Shown piece by piece: positions 17,886-27,763 of a stretch of 64,000 nucleotides of DNA (position 1 is the stretch's first letter; each line of letters opens with the position of its first letter). The translations under genes were made by a program, and so were the position numbers. Under the pieces are notes generated by a model. It was given only the letters and a program-made list of their open reading frames with translations. It was not told the DNA's origin and did no database searches. The stretch is from Aliirhizobium wenxiniae (GTDB lineage: Bacteria > Pseudomonadota > Alphaproteobacteria > Rhizobiales > Rhizobiaceae), in NCBI RefSeq assembly GCF_014201355.1, contig NZ_JACHEG010000002.1:62001-126000 (forward strand), read 5' to 3'.

Positions 17886-19967
17886 TCACTCCGCCGCAGC
17901 CTGGAAGTTGTTGCGGGCCAATGCCGAGCACTCGGCCATGACGGCAGAGGAACGGGCAATCGGGTTGGTCAGGTAAAAATCCTTGATCGGCGAAGAGAAG
18001 CCGCCCTTGGTCATTTCGCCAGCCTTCTGTCCGAGCGCGGCCACATCGTTGACCGAGCCTGCAGCGATCTCGTCGATCTGCGCAAAATGCGGATGGTCCT
18101 GATAAAGCTTGGCACGCAGAGCATGAAGGCTGTCGAAGGGCAGCTTCTTGCCGAGCACATCGGAGAGCGCACGCAGGATCGCCCATTCTTCGCGAGCTTC
18201 GCCCGGAGCAAAGCCTGCGCGGTTGCCCATCTGGACGCGGCCTTCGGTATTAACCCAGGTGCCGGACTTTTCGGTATAGGCCGCACCCGGCAGGATGATG
18301 TCGGCATTCATTGCGCCGGCATCACCGTGGCTGCCGATATAGATGGTCGTTTTGGCGTATTTGGCCGAGAAGTTCATCTCGTCGGCGCCGAGCAGGAAGA
18401 GGACATCCATCGAGCGCAGCATGGTCGCAGCATCTGCGCCCTTCGCACCCGGAACGAAACCGAGATCGAGGCCGCCGACGCGGGAGGCTGCCGTGTGGAG
18501 GACTGCAAAACCGTTCCACTCTTCGGTCAATGCACCGACGGAACCTGCTAGCTGTGCCGCGGCCTGAAGAACGGCGAGACCATCCGGACGGGACAGAGCC
18601 CCCTGCCCTACGATGATCATCGGGTTCTTGGCGGAACGGAGCTTTTCGGCAAAGCCGTTGGCACCCGATGCGAGATCGGCAAGCGTTTCCGGGCCTGCGC
18701 CGAGATAGTCATAGACGTAACGCAGTTCGTTGACTTCGCCGATCACGCCGATCGGGAAATTGCCGCGGCGGAAGCGCTTGCGGATGCGAGCGTTGAGGAC
18801 CGCGGCTTCCAGGCGCGGGTTGGCGCCGATGATGAGCAGCGCGCCGGCCTGTTCAATGCCCTCGATGGTCGGGTTGAAGAGGTAGCTCGAGCGACCAAGC
18901 GACGGATCAAGCGCCGTCCCGTCCTGGCGACAGTCAAGGTTTTCCGATCCGAGCGAGGTCAGAAGCTGCTTCAGGGCATACATTTCCTCGACGGATGCGA
19001 GATCGCCGGCAATCGCGCCGATCTTGTCGCCCGAGGTTGCGGAAACGGCAGCCTTGACGGCCGCGAAGGCTTCACCCCAGCTTGCGGGCTGCAGACGGCC
19101 ATCCTTACGGACGTAAGGACGGTCGAGACGCTGGGTCTTCAGGCCATCCCAGATGAAGCGGGTCTTGTCGGAAATCCACTCCTCGTTCACCTGCTCGTTG
19201 ACGCGCGGCATGATGCGCATGACTTCGCGGCCACGGGTATCGACGCGGATGGCGGAGCCCACGGCGTCCATGACGTCGATCGATTCCGTCTTGCCGAGTT
19301 CCCAGGGACGGGCGGTGAAGGCAAAAGGCTTGGAGGTCAAAGCGCCGACCGGGCAGAGGTCAACAACATTGCCCTGCAGCTCGGAGGTCATGGCCTGTTC
19401 GAGATAGGTGGTGATTTCGGCATCCTCGCCACGGCCGATCAGGCCGAGCTCGGAAATGCCGCCGACTTCGGTGGTGAAACGGACGCAACGCGTGCAGTGA
19501 ATGCAGCGGTTCATCACGGTCTTGACCAGCGGGCCGATATACTTGTCTTCGACGGCGCGCTTGTTTTCACCATAACGCGAGCTATCGATACCGAAGGCCA
19601 TGGCCTGGTCCTGCAGGTCGCATTCGCCGCCCTGGTCGCAGATCGGGCAATCCAGCGGATGGTTGATCAGCAGGAATTCCATCACGCCTTCGCGGGCCTT
19701 CTTGACCATCGGCGTATTGGTGAAGATTTCCGGCAGTTCGCCATTCGGGCCGCCACGGATATCGCGCACGCCCATGGCGCAGGAGGCCGTCGGCTTCGGC
19801 GGACCACCCTTCACCTCGATCAGACACATGCGGCAGTTGCCCGCCACAGACAGACGCTCGTGGAAACAAAAGCGCGGAATCTCGGCACCCGCTTCCTCGC
19901 ATGCCTGGAGCAGCGTGAAATGGTCAGGAACTTCGATTTCGTTGCCGTCAACCTTCAGCTTTGCCAT
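17886..19967 (-). CDS. nuoG: NADH-quinone oxidoreductase subunit G
   Basis: The large 693-aa iron-sulfur subunit of the peripheral arm. The N-terminal ferredoxin-like part has [15 protein letters not shown] and [17 protein letters not shown], which bind the [2Fe-2S] and [4Fe-4S] clusters, and [10 protein letters not shown] for a further cluster. The rest is the molybdopterin-oxidoreductase-like fold without cofactor binding. It lies 88 bases after nuoF. Confidence 0.97.
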   Translation of the reverse strand: MAKLKVDGNEIEVPDHFTLLQACEEAGAEIPRFCFHERLSVAGNCRMCLIEVKGGPPKPTASCAMGVRDIRGGPNGELPEIFTNTPMVKKAREGVMEFLLINHPLDCPICDQGGECDLQDQAMAFGIDSSRYGENKRAVEDKYIGPLVKTVMNRCIHCTRCVRFTTEVGGISELGLIGRGEDAEITTYLEQAMTSELQGNVVDLCPVGALTSKPFAFTARPWELGKTESIDVMDAVGSAIRVDTRGREVMRIMPRVNEQVNEEWISDKTRFIWDGLKTQRLDRPYVRKDGRLQPASWGEAFAAVKAAVSATSGDKIGAIAGDLASVEEMYALKQLLTSLGSENLDCRQDGTALDPSLGRSSYLFNPTIEGIEQAGALLIIGANPRLEAAVLNARIRKRFRRGNFPIGVIGEVNELRYVYDYLGAGPETLADLASGANGFAEKLRSAKNPMIIVGQGALSRPDGLAVLQAAAQLAGSVGALTEEWNGFAVLHTAASRVGGLDLGFVPGAKGADAATMLRSMDVLFLLGADEMNFSAKYAKTTIYIGSHGDAGAMNADIILPGAAYTEKSGTWVNTEGRVQMGNRAGFAPGEAREEWAILRALSDVLGKKLPFDSLHALRAKLYQDHPHFAQIDEIAAGSVNDVAALGQKAGEMTKGGFSSPIKDFYLTNPIARSSAVMAECSALARNNFQAAAE

Positions 19968-20055
19968 CGTATCACTTACGTCCTGTGTTCAACCCGGGCA
20001 TCCAAGGCCCGGAAATAGTTCATTTCAACAACCGAAACCCTGCGTCTCGCAGGCC

Positions 20056-21360
20056 TTATTCGGCCGCCTCCATGACGGCGCCTTCAGACGTCGCATTGTA
20101 TGTATATTGGTCGATCCGAGCTTCGATCTCGGAGCGGAAATTGCGGATCAAGCCCTGAATCGGCCAGGCGGCTGCGTCGCCGAGCGCGCAGATCGTGTGG
20201 CCTTCGACCTGTTTTGAAACCTGGAACAGCATGTCGATTTCACGCTTCTGGGCGTTACCGCGCACCATGCGTTCCATCAGGCGCATCATCCAGCCGGTGC
20301 CTTCGCGGCACGGCGTGCACTGGCCGCAGCTCTCATGCTTGAAGAAGGCCGCGATACGCCAGATTGCCTTGATGACGTCCGTCGACTTGTCCATGACGAT
20401 CATGCCGCCGGTGCCGAAGGAAGACTTCACCTCGCGCATGCCGTCAAAGTCCATGATCGCGTCGGCCATGTCTTCGCCACGCACGATCGGGCAGGATGCG
20501 CCGCCGGGAATGACGGCCAGCAAATTGTCCCAGCCGCCGCGGATGCCACCGCAATGATGCTCGATGATCTCGCGGAAGGACAGACCCATCGCCTCTTCGA
20601 AGGTGCAGGGCTTGTTGACGTGACCCGAAACCATGAACAGCTTGGTGCCGACATTGTTGGCACGGCCGATCGAAGAGAACCAGGACGCGCCGCGACGAAG
20701 GATGGTCGGAGCGACCGAGATCGATTCGACGTTGTTGACCGTGGTCGGGCAGCCATAGAGACCCATGTTCGCCGGGAACGGCGGCTTCATGCGCGGTTGG
20801 CCCTTCTTGCCTTCGAGGCTCTCGAGCAGCGCTGTCTCTTCACCGCAGATATAGGCGCCGGCGCCGTGATGTACGACGATATCGTAATCCCAGCCATGGA
20901 CCGTGTTCTTGCCGAGCAGGCCTGCCTCGTAGCATTCGTCGATCGCCGCCTGCAGCGCTTCACGCTCGCGCATGTATTCGCCGCGGACATAAATGAATGC
21001 CGTGTGGGCGCCCATGGCGAAACCGGCGATCACGCAGCCTTCGATCAGCGTATGCGGATCGTTGCGCAGGATTTCGCGGTCCTTGCAGGTACCGGGCTCG
21101 GATTCGTCGGCATTGACGACGAGATAATGCGGACGGCCGTCAGATTCCTTCGGCATGAAGGACCACTTGAGGCCGGTCGGGAAGCCAGCACCACCACGAC
21201 CGCGAAGGCCGGATGCCTTCATCTCGTTGATGATCCAGTCCCTGCCCTTTTCGATGATGATCTTGGTGCCATCCCAGTGGCCACGGCTCATCGCGCCCTT
21301 AAGGGACTTGTCCTTGAGGCCATAGATATTGGTAAAGATGCGATCCTGATCGTTAAGCAT
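20056..21360 (-). CDS. nuoF: NADH-quinone oxidoreductase subunit F
   Basis: The 434-aa NADH-binding subunit. [13 protein letters not shown] near residue 50 binds [21 protein letters not shown] near residue 170 belongs to the FMN site, and [14 protein letters not shown] near residue 345 supplies three ligands of the [4Fe-4S] cluster N3. It begins 10 bases after nuoE. Confidence 0.97.
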   Translation of the reverse strand: MLNDQDRIFTNIYGLKDKSLKGAMSRGHWDGTKIIIEKGRDWIINEMKASGLRGRGGAGFPTGLKWSFMPKESDGRPHYLVVNADESEPGTCKDREILRNDPHTLIEGCVIAGFAMGAHTAFIYVRGEYMREREALQAAIDECYEAGLLGKNTVHGWDYDIVVHHGAGAYICGEETALLESLEGKKGQPRMKPPFPANMGLYGCPTTVNNVESISVAPTILRRGASWFSSIGRANNVGTKLFMVSGHVNKPCTFEEAMGLSFREIIEHHCGGIRGGWDNLLAVIPGGASCPIVRGEDMADAIMDFDGMREVKSSFGTGGMIVMDKSTDVIKAIWRIAAFFKHESCGQCTPCREGTGWMMRLMERMVRGNAQKREIDMLFQVSKQVEGHTICALGDAAAWPIQGLIRNFRSEIEARIDQYTYNATSEGAVMEAAE

Positions 21361-21370
21361 ATCTCACCCC

Positions 21371-22513
21371 TTACCGTGGCTTCTTGCCGAAGACTTTAAT
21401 GTATTCGGCTTCGCCACCCTTGGCGAGCGCCTTGGCCTGGTTGAGCCAGTCGTCACGTTCGATGCGGCCCTTGAAATTCAGGTAACCGTCCACCCATTCC
21501 CGCTCTGCCTTCTTCCACGATGCGACTTGCGCGAAGGTGAATATGCCGAGTTCGTGAAGAGTTGCTTCGATCTTCGGACCGACGCCGGAAATCAGCTTCA
21601 GGTCATCAACCTCAGCCGGCTTCTCGATGCCCTTCGGGCGGTTCTTGTCTTCCAGCGACGGCTTTTCGGACTTCGTCGCAGGAGCAGCCTTGACCGGTTC
21701 GGCTTTCGCAGTGCCCGATTCCGCCTGGGCCTCAGCAGCCTTAACGTTATTTTCCGCAGCCTTCGGCGCCGTAACCGGCGTCTTCAGCTTGGGATCGGTT
21801 TCTGGCGCGGTATCCTTGGGCTTGGCAGCTTCGGCCGGCGGCACGGGCGCTGCATCGGCATGCGATTCCGGCTGCGGCTCGAGATTGGTGCGGACCGGCT
21901 TGATCTCGTCGTTCAGCGTGACCGCACCACCTTCCGGCGCGGAGAGATGGCGGTCGATCTGCGGGCCGGGCTTGATTTCGTCACCCTTGCCTGCCTCGAA
22001 CGCGTCGATGATTTCCTCAAGACGTTCGGGCGTCAAATCCTCGTAGGCATCCTTGAAGATGATGACCATCGGTGCGTTGACGCAAGCGCCCTGACACTCG
22101 ACCTCTTCCCAAGACAGCGTGCCATCGGCATTCGGCTGCAGCGGATCGTGATGGATCTTGTGCTGACAGACCTTGATCAGCTCTTCGGCACCACGCAGCA
22201 TGCAGGGCGTCGTGCCGCAGACCTGGATATGGGCTCGGGTGCCGATCGGCTTCAGCTGGAACTGCGTGTAGAAGGTCGCCACTTCCATGACGCGGATATA
22301 GGGCATGTCGAGACGTGCCGCGACATGCTCGATCGTGGCGCGGGTGACCCAGCCTTCCTGCTCCTGCGCTCGCATCAGAAGCGGGATGACGGCCGACTGT
22401 TGCCGGCCTTCCGGGTATTTCCGGATCGTTGCCTCGGCCCAGGCCGCATTTTCCGCGTTAAACGCAAAGCTGGCGGGCTGAAACTGCTCTTCGGCTAGTC
22501 GACGAACGGACAT
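21371..22513 (-). CDS. nuoE: NADH-quinone oxidoreductase subunit E with C-terminal extension
   Basis: Carries the [2Fe-2S] cluster N1a of the NADH module. The ligands are C99, C104, C140 and C144. At 380 aa it is more than twice as long as E. coli NuoE. Residues about 205-300 are a low-complexity Ala/Pro/Lys/Glu linker. Residues 303-380 form a helix-hairpin-helix-like domain (LKLISGVGPKIEATLHELGI), as seen in some rhizobial NuoE proteins. The role of this extra domain is unknown; such domains in other proteins bind nucleic acid or protein. Start MSVRRLAEEQ at 22513. Confidence 0.95.
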   Translation of the reverse strand: MSVRRLAEEQFQPASFAFNAENAAWAEATIRKYPEGRQQSAVIPLLMRAQEQEGWVTRATIEHVAARLDMPYIRVMEVATFYTQFQLKPIGTRAHIQVCGTTPCMLRGAEELIKVCQHKIHHDPLQPNADGTLSWEEVECQGACVNAPMVIIFKDAYEDLTPERLEEIIDAFEAGKGDEIKPGPQIDRHLSAPEGGAVTLNDEIKPVRTNLEPQPESHADAAPVPPAEAAKPKDTAPETDPKLKTPVTAPKAAENNVKAAEAQAESGTAKAEPVKAAPATKSEKPSLEDKNRPKGIEKPAEVDDLKLISGVGPKIEATLHELGIFTFAQVASWKKAEREWVDGYLNFKGRIERDDWLNQAKALAKGGEAEYIKVFGKKPR

Positions 22514-22527
22514 TCTTTCTCACGCCT

Positions 22528-22611
22528 TCAGTTTATTGAGACACGCCGCGAGACCGCTGTAAAAGCGGCTTCGCAGGCATTGGCGGGGATGATCGCAACG
22601 ACTTCAGTCAT
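22528..22611 (-). CDS. 27-aa ORF translationally coupled to nuoD
   Basis: An ATG overlaps the nuoD stop by one base (TGATG) and opens a 27-codon frame ([17 protein letters not shown]..., TGA at 22528-22530) ending 15 bases before nuoE. The ORF fills the nuoD-nuoE spacer. It could be a small accessory peptide, or a device that carries ribosomes from nuoD to nuoE. It matches no family I know. Confidence 0.35.
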   Translation of the reverse strand: MTEVVAIIPANACEAAFTAVSRRVSIN

Positions 22612-23801
22612 CAGCGGTCAACCTCACCGAACACGATATCGAACGAGCCCAGCACCGCCGAGACGTCCGCCAGCTGATGCCCGCGACAGGCGAAATCCAT
22701 CGCCTGAAGGTGCGCATAGCCCGGAGCACGGATCTTGCAGCGGTACGGCTTGTTGGTACCATCGGCCACGAGGAACACGCCGAATTCGCCCTTCGGGGCT
22801 TCGACAGCGGCGTACACTTCGCCGGCCGGAACGTGGTAGCCTTCGGTATAAAGCTTGAAGTGGTGGATCAGCGCTTCCATCGAGCGCTTCATCTCACCGC
22901 GCTTAGGTGGAACGACCTTGCCGTCGGTGGCCGAGAACGGGCCGGTCTTGGCATCGCCGAGCAGGCGATTGACGCACTGCTTCATGATTTTGCAGCTTTC
23001 GCGCATCTCGATCATGCGGATGAGATAGCGGTCATAGCAGTCGCCGTTCTTGCCGATCGGGATGTCGAATTCGAGCTCGGAATAACATTCGTAAGGCTGC
23101 GCACGGCGCAGGTCCCAGGCCGCGCCCGAACCGCGCACCATGACGCCTGAGAAGCCGCGCGCCCAGGCATCGTTGATATCGATGACGCCGATATCAACGT
23201 TACGCTGCTTGAAGATGCGGTTGCCGGTCAGGAGGTCGTCGATGTCGTCCAGTTTGGACGGGAACTGATCACACCATGCGCCGATATCCTCGACCAGTTC
23301 GTGCGGAAGGTCCTGATGGACACCGCCCGGACGGAAATAGGCTGCGTGCATGCGCGCGCCACAGGCACGCTCATAAAACACCATCAGCTTTTCGCGCTCC
23401 TCAAAGCCCCAGAGCGGCGGCGTGAGCGCGCCGACGTCCATGGCCTGGGTCGTGACGTTCAGAAGATGCGACAGGATACGGCCGATTTCGGAATAAAGGA
23501 CGCGGATGAGCTGGCCGCGGATCGGGATTTCCAGACCGAGCATCTTTTCGACGGCCAGCGCAAAGGCGTGCTCCTGGTTCATCGGCGCGACGTAATCGAG
23601 GCGATCGAAATAAGGAACGGCCTGAAGATAGGTCTTCGTTTCGATGAGCTTTTCAGTGCCACGATGCAGAAGGCCGATATGCGGATCGACGCGCTCCACA
23701 ATTTCGCCGTCGAGTTCCAGCACAAGTCGCAGAACGCCGTGCGCTGCCGGGTGCTGCGGCCCGAAATTGATATTGAAGTTACGAACGTTGTGCTCGGTCA
23801 T
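22611..23801 (-). CDS. nuoD: NADH-quinone oxidoreductase subunit D
   Basis: A 396-aa peripheral subunit that forms the quinone pocket with NuoB. The start [19 protein letters not shown] at 23801 is the family start; the frame remains open to 23855 but the added residues are unlike Nuo[14 protein letters not shown] contains the quinone-binding histidines, and [19 protein letters not shown] is the standard C-terminus. Confidence 0.97.
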   Translation of the reverse strand: MTEHNVRNFNINFGPQHPAAHGVLRLVLELDGEIVERVDPHIGLLHRGTEKLIETKTYLQAVPYFDRLDYVAPMNQEHAFALAVEKMLGLEIPIRGQLIRVLYSEIGRILSHLLNVTTQAMDVGALTPPLWGFEEREKLMVFYERACGARMHAAYFRPGGVHQDLPHELVEDIGAWCDQFPSKLDDIDDLLTGNRIFKQRNVDIGVIDINDAWARGFSGVMVRGSGAAWDLRRAQPYECYSELEFDIPIGKNGDCYDRYLIRMIEMRESCKIMKQCVNRLLGDAKTGPFSATDGKVVPPKRGEMKRSMEALIHHFKLYTEGYHVPAGEVYAAVEAPKGEFGVFLVADGTNKPYRCKIRAPGYAHLQAMDFACRGHQLADVSAVLGSFDIVFGEVDR

Positions 23802-23889
23802 CTGCGGCTCCATGCCAGTACTCAAGCGTACCGGGCGGGAAAAACTTGGCGTCAAACCGGCGCTTACGCGCCAGTCTCAGATCTCAGCG

Positions 23890-24492
23890 TCAGGTATTAG
23901 CCTTCTCGTCCCCAGGAAGGACGTATTCCGGTCCCTCCCACGGGCTCAGGAAATCGAAGCTGCGGAACTCCTGGCGGAGTTCGACCGGTTCGTAGACGAC
24001 CCGCTTGAGGCTGTCGTCATAGCGAACCTCGACGAAACCGGTGGTCGGGAAATCCTTGCGCAGCGGATGACCTTCAAAGCCGTAATCGGTGAGGATGCGA
24101 CGAAGATCCGGATGGCCTGTAAACAGGATGCCGTACATGTCCCAAGCTTCGCGCTCGGCCCAGTCGGCACCCGGATAAATCGAGGTTACAGACGGAACGG
24201 GCTCGTCCTCAGCCGTTTCAAGCTTCACGCGGATGCGCTGATTCTGCTTCGGCGACATCAGGTGATAGACGACATCGAAACGCTTGACGCGAGCCGGATA
24301 GTCGACACCACAGGCATCGATGAAGTTGACGAAGTCACAGCGGGGATCGTCGCGCAGGAAGGTCAGAAGCTCGACGACATTCGCGCCGGTCGTCACCAGC
24401 GTCAGTTCGTCATAGGCAATTACTGCGTCCTCGACGAGCGACGGGCGCGCTTCGCGGATATAGGCGGAAAGTTCGCTCAAGGCTTCAGTCAT
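23890..24492 (-). CDS. nuoC: NADH-quinone oxidoreductase subunit C
   Basis: A 200-aa peripheral subunit (the 30-kDa type). The signature ERE-type segment [20 protein letters not shown] and the following [19 protein letters not shown] are present. It lies 88 bases before nuoD and 18 bases after nuoB. Confidence 0.97.
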   Translation of the reverse strand: MTEALSELSAYIREARPSLVEDAVIAYDELTLVTTGANVVELLTFLRDDPRCDFVNFIDACGVDYPARVKRFDVVYHLMSPKQNQRIRVKLETAEDEPVPSVTSIYPGADWAEREAWDMYGILFTGHPDLRRILTDYGFEGHPLRKDFPTTGFVEVRYDDSLKRVVYEPVELRQEFRSFDFLSPWEGPEYVLPGDEKANT

Positions 24493-24510
24493 GATATCCT
24501 CCTTGAAGCC

Positions 24511-25092
24511 TCAGCGTTCGATCGTGCCGGTGCGGCGGATCTTTTTCTGCAGCAGAAGCACGCCGTAAAGCAGCGCCTCTGCCGTGGGGGGACAGCCTGG
24601 CACGTAGATATCGACCGGTACAACACGGTCACATCCGCGCACCACCGAATAGGAATAGTGATAATAACCGCCGCCATTGGCGCAGGAGCCCATCGAGATG
24701 ACGTAACGCGGCTCCGGCATCTGGTCGTAGACCTTGCGGAGCGCGGGCGCCATCTTGTTGGTCAGCGTGCCAGCAACGATCATCACGTCGGACTGGCGTG
24801 GGCTAGCGCGCGGTGCAAAACCGAAACGCTCGACGTCATAACGCGGCATGGAAAGCTGCATCATTTCGACGGCGCAACAGGCGAGACCGAAGGTCATCCA
24901 CATCAGCGAACCGGTGCGAGCCCAGTTGATCAGCTCGTCCGTCGAGGTGACCAGAAAACCCTTGTCGGCGAGCTCGTTGTTGATCTCGCCGAAAAATGCA
25001 TCGTCGCTGCCGATCGGCTTGCCGGTATTGGGATCAATGATGCCTTTAGGCTGAGGCGCAACGAGGGTGCTGCCGCTATCGACTACTCCCAT
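24511..25092 (-). CDS. nuoB: NADH-quinone oxidoreductase subunit B
   Basis: A 193-aa subunit that holds the terminal [4Fe-4S] cluster N2. [11 protein letters not shown] gives the adjacent cysteine pair, [13 protein letters not shown] and [15 protein letters not shown] the other two ligands. The start [17 protein letters not shown] at 25092 overlaps the 3' end of nuoA by 10 bases; the frame is open upstream to 25176 but that part lies inside nuoA. Confidence 0.97.
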   Translation of the reverse strand: MGVVDSGSTLVAPQPKGIIDPNTGKPIGSDDAFFGEINNELADKGFLVTSTDELINWARTGSLMWMTFGLACCAVEMMQLSMPRYDVERFGFAPRASPRQSDVMIVAGTLTNKMAPALRKVYDQMPEPRYVISMGSCANGGGYYHYSYSVVRGCDRVVPVDIYVPGCPPTAEALLYGVLLLQKKIRRTGTIER

Positions 25093-25448
25093 TCCAGAGC
25101 TCCTTTTTTCCATTCGTAGATAAAGCCGACCGTCAGAACAGCAAGGAAGACCATCATCGACCAGAAGCCGAACCAACCGATCTCACCGAAGGACACCGCC
25201 CAGGGGAAAAGGAACGCCACTTCGAGATCGAAGATGATGAAAAGAATCGACACAAGGTAGAATCGAATATCGAACTTCATGCGCGCGTCATCGAATGCGT
25301 TGAAGCCGCATTCATATGCCGACAGCTTTTCAGAATCAGGAGCCTTATAGGCGACGGCAAACGGCGCGATCAAAAGCGCCAGGCCGATAACCATGGAGAT
25401 TCCGATAAAGATCGCGATCGGGATGTAAGAAGCGAGAAGTTCACTCAT
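25083..25448 (-). CDS. nuoA: NADH-quinone oxidoreductase subunit A
   Basis: A 121-aa membrane subunit with three helices and the conserved loop [20 protein letters not shown] near residue 50. The start [14 protein letters not shown] at 25448 is preferred to the in-frame extension to 25559, which has no membrane character. First gene of the operon; the promoter must lie in the 675-base gap upstream. Confidence 0.97.
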   Translation of the reverse strand: MSELLASYIPIAIFIGISMVIGLALLIAPFAVAYKAPDSEKLSAYECGFNAFDDARMKFDIRFYLVSILFIIFDLEVAFLFPWAVSFGEIGWFGFWSMMVFLAVLTVGFIYEWKKGALEWE

Positions 25449-26124
25449 GATATCCAACCCCTGCCTGCAAGAAGCGCCGAACGACGCATTTTTAGGCAAT
25501 GCGCGGGCAAGCGAACGTGCATTGCAACAAGCCGTGACTATCGCAGCAGCGTTTCCCACGCAAGTGCTTTAACAAGCCACCCCACACGCATAGAGGTGCG
25601 AAAGACGACAAAATGTCGCGGAGGATGCCGGAAAGCCTGAAACGATTGAAAAACGACAAAGCGATAGAGCCGGGAGCATCGCAAAAAGTTATTAACAGGA
25701 GCAAAAATATCAACGTTTGCAGTAGATTTGCGTTTTGCCAAGTCTACGCACGAAAAAATCACCCCTGCGACAATTGTCCGCACGGCATAAGCCCCACAAA
25801 AACAATCCCGACGGTTGCAGGCAGCTCCGAAAACACAGGCGAAACACTCTGCATCGGAAAGCCATCTCGCGCATTACGGGAAATCGTACCGCCCCGGACA
25901 GCATAACCGAAATCGACACAAAATTGCCCACACGAAAAAGGTCGATCACGCAATTGCGAACGGGAGACCACCCTCCCCCAAAGATAAGGAGAGGAAACAG
26001 CAGCCGAGCAATCAGCAAGGCCGCGAAATGCAGGACGGAAGGAACAGGGCGACAACAGTCGACAACCGACCGTCATGCGGTGTCGGACACCGCAGAAGTA
26101 GATACAAATATGGAGGAAAAAGAA
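25449..26124. other. Intergenic region upstream of nuoA
   Basis: About 675 bases without a convincing gene. It must hold the nuo promoter (minus) but I found no clear -35/-10 pair. Open frames here on both strands have odd composition and no family character. The end near 26110-26124 has a T-rich stretch on the minus strand (CATTCTTTTTCC), which may end the tRNA-Asp transcript. Confidence 0.6.
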
Positions 26125-26201
26125 TGGCGCGAGTGACGGGGCTCGAACCCGCGACCTCCGGCGTGACAGGCCGGCACTCTAACCGACTGAGCTACACCCG
26201 C
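26125..26201 (-). tRNA. tRNA-Asp (GTC), copy 1
   Basis: A complete 77-nt cloverleaf on the minus strand: acceptor GCGGGTG with CACTCGC, anticodon loop CTGTCAC (anticodon GTC, aspartate), T-arm GCGGGTTCGAGCCCCGT and encoded CCA. Identical to copy 2, 59 bases away. Confidence 0.98.
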
Positions 26202-26260
26202 GCATTTTGCCTTTTACGGCGGACCAACCGGGGTCAACCGATTGATCAGTGAGAGAAGAA

Positions 26261-26337
26261 TGGCGCGAGTGACGGGGCTCGAACCCGCGACCTCCGGCGT
26301 GACAGGCCGGCACTCTAACCGACTGAGCTACACCCGC
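26261..26337 (-). tRNA. tRNA-Asp (GTC), copy 2
   Basis: Same 77-nt sequence as copy 1, including encoded CCA and anticodon GTC. It is nearer the promoter at 26412-26440, so the two are probably cut from one precursor. Confidence 0.98.
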
Positions 26338-26411
26338 ACTTTCTTCAAGAAATCAACCTCCGGGAAGGGAAACCTCTTGGCCGGGCGACCTCAATCGCTC
26401 GGTTGGCGGCT

Positions 26412-26440
26412 GTCTAAGAGGTTCGGGATCGGGTGTCAAG
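26412..26440 (-). promoter_or_regulatory. Candidate promoter of the tRNA-Asp pair
   Basis: Minus-strand CTTGACA (26434-26440) and TTAGAC (26412-26417) are 16 bases apart, in the style of strong stable-RNA promoters of alphaproteobacteria. The predicted start is about 70 bases before the first tRNA. Confidence 0.5.
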
Positions 26441-26539
26441 CAGGTTTCAAGACAAAAGGATGACGCCTTCAATGTTTTATCCACAGCCGCTCTTTTTTGC
26501 GCATATCCGACGAAAAATTCAAAAAAACATCACGAAGGC

Positions 26540-26568
26540 TCTTGCGGTTTTTTTCCGATCCGCATAGA
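26540..26568 (+). promoter_or_regulatory. Candidate promoter of tRNA-Val
   Basis: CTTGCG (26540-26545) and CATAGAT (26562-26568) are 16 bases apart and end 41 bases before the tRNA. Both boxes deviate from consensus. Confidence 0.35.
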
Positions 26569-26609
26569 TCACGGCCACCGACGCGGCGGACATGATCCGG
26601 TCTCGCGAA

Positions 26610-26685
26610 GGGCGATTAGCTCAGTTGGTAGAGCGCCTCGTTTACACCGAGGATGTCGGGAGTTCGAGTCTCTCATCGCCCACCA
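26610..26685 (+). tRNA. tRNA-Val (TAC)
   Basis: A complete 76-nt cloverleaf: acceptor GGGCGAT with ATCGCCC, D-arm GCTCAGTTGGTAGAGC, anticodon arm CTCGTTTACACCGAG with anticodon TAC, T-arm GGGAGTTCGAGTCTCTC and encoded CCA. No direct repeat of its 3' end and no integrase were seen nearby. Confidence 0.98.
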
Positions 26686-26881
26686 TTCTTCTTCATCTCC
26701 ATAGACTGATGCAAAATTTGATGTCTCGGACATATTCGAGCCGTGATCGCACAGTTCTCCCTATTCGTTGCAAAATCGGCGCTGCCGCTCCTCCAAGCCT
26801 GTGATATGCAAGGCGTGAGCAGCAGGCTGCGGAAGAGTGTTCGTTCCGCAGCCACATCAAACTTGTGAGAGAGCCGACCCG

Positions 26882-27190
26882 ATGCGCATCGCCTGCCTCC
26901 CCCTACTCTTCGCTGCAACATTCTGTGTTTCGCCAGCCGCGGCAAAGGACACAGCAAAGCTTCGTCCCGCAACGGCAACGGAAATTCGGCAAACGCTGAC
27001 AAAGACGTCCAAGCTCAAAGATGCCCCAAATGGCTACCAGTACCGGGAAGGCGGCAAGATCGGCTACAGGATCGACGACGGGAAGATCTGCGTGCTCCAG
27101 CAGCGCAAAAGCGAATGCGTCACAGTTTATACCGATGGCAAGCGGCTTGAGACGATCGATCGCCGTGGAAATCGCAGCTTCCTGAATTGA
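26882..27190 (+). CDS. Small secreted protein of unknown function
   Basis: A 102-aa protein with a typical signal peptide (MRIACLPLLFAATFCVSPAAA, cut after about residue 21). The mature part has a GKIGYRIDDGKICVLQQ segment and two cysteines spaced by about 10 residues (KICVLQQRKSEC), which could form a disulfide. Start at 26882 is chosen over 26837 because the signal sequence begins there. It is alone between tRNA-Val and the SGNH pair. Small periplasmic proteins of this kind are frequent in rhizobia; the function is not known. Confidence 0.75.
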   Translation: MRIACLPLLFAATFCVSPAAAKDTAKLRPATATEIRQTLTKTSKLKDAPNGYQYREGGKIGYRIDDGKICVLQQRKSECVTVYTDGKRLETIDRRGNRSFLN

Positions 27191-27586
27191 TTCGACCGGA
27201 TTGCGGCAAAGGCGCGAATTCAGCCCTGCCCTTAAAAATCCCGACATTACACATCGAGCGACCGTTTTTTGACGGCTTCGCCGCCATAGTCTTTCGATAG
27301 GTACCGATCTGAAAGATTCGCGGAGCAAAGCTTCGCCTCGTGCAAAACGGGGAAGCGACGAAGCGCTTCACGCACATGTTCGGCTTCAAAACCTTTTCAG
27401 AATCAACATTCCGGCTTTTTCACACCGCCGAAGACTTCGCTTTTGCCAGGCGTTTTATCCCCGCCATCCCAACACCTTCTAGAATCAAGGCCCGCGCCAA
27501 CAGCGCAGTGACCAGAAGGGATGGCAGAATGAAGAAAAGAATAGCCTCACGACACAAGGCTTGCAGACCGGTGCGAGGTGACAGTC
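27191..27586. other. Intergenic region before the 58-aa/SGNH pair
   Basis: About 395 bases. Nothing recognisable as a gene; an 84-codon GTG frame overlaps the start of the next gene and is probably chance. It should contain the promoter for 27587-29178. TCTTTCGATAGG and GATCTGAAAGATTC-type inverted bits near 27290-27320 were noted without a clear role. Confidence 0.5.
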
Positions 27587-27763
27587 ATGCTTGACCTGTG
27601 CCTTTCCACCACAAGTCTGGCGACAATCCTGGCGAACAAGGTCGCCATCGTACCGCCCTACCCGGCGCCTTCGGGCTATCGCTGGGAAACAGTCACCGAG
27701 AGCGGTGTCGTCGTACGCGAAAAGAATCAATCCGTTATCGAACTTGTAAGGACCGCCGCATGA
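27587..27763 (+). CDS. 58-aa protein coupled to the SGNH hydrolase
   Basis: Unrecognised 58-aa protein (MLDLCLSTTSLATILAN..., PPYPAPSGYRWETVTESG in the middle). GAGG at 27575-27578 is 8 bases before ATG 27587, which is why this start is chosen over GTG 27578. Its stop codon overlaps the next start (ATGA at 27760-27763), so the two are translated together. The short form and tight coupling suggest an accessory to the larger partner, perhaps a chaperone or a phage-tail-like module; that is speculation. Confidence 0.65.
   Translation: MLDLCLSTTSLATILANKVAIVPPYPAPSGYRWETVTESGVVVREKNQSVIELVRTAA

Noticed and set aside
23644-25119. 491-codon plus-strand frame
   Set aside because: Antisense over nuoD, nuoC and nuoB; those three genes are certain.
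25613-25906. 97-codon plus frame upstream of nuoA
   Set aside because: Odd composition, no ribosome site, no family, and not matched by any neighbouring gene.
27340-27594. 84-codon plus frame before the 58-aa gene
   Set aside because: GTG start without a ribosome site; overlaps the better supported start of the next gene.
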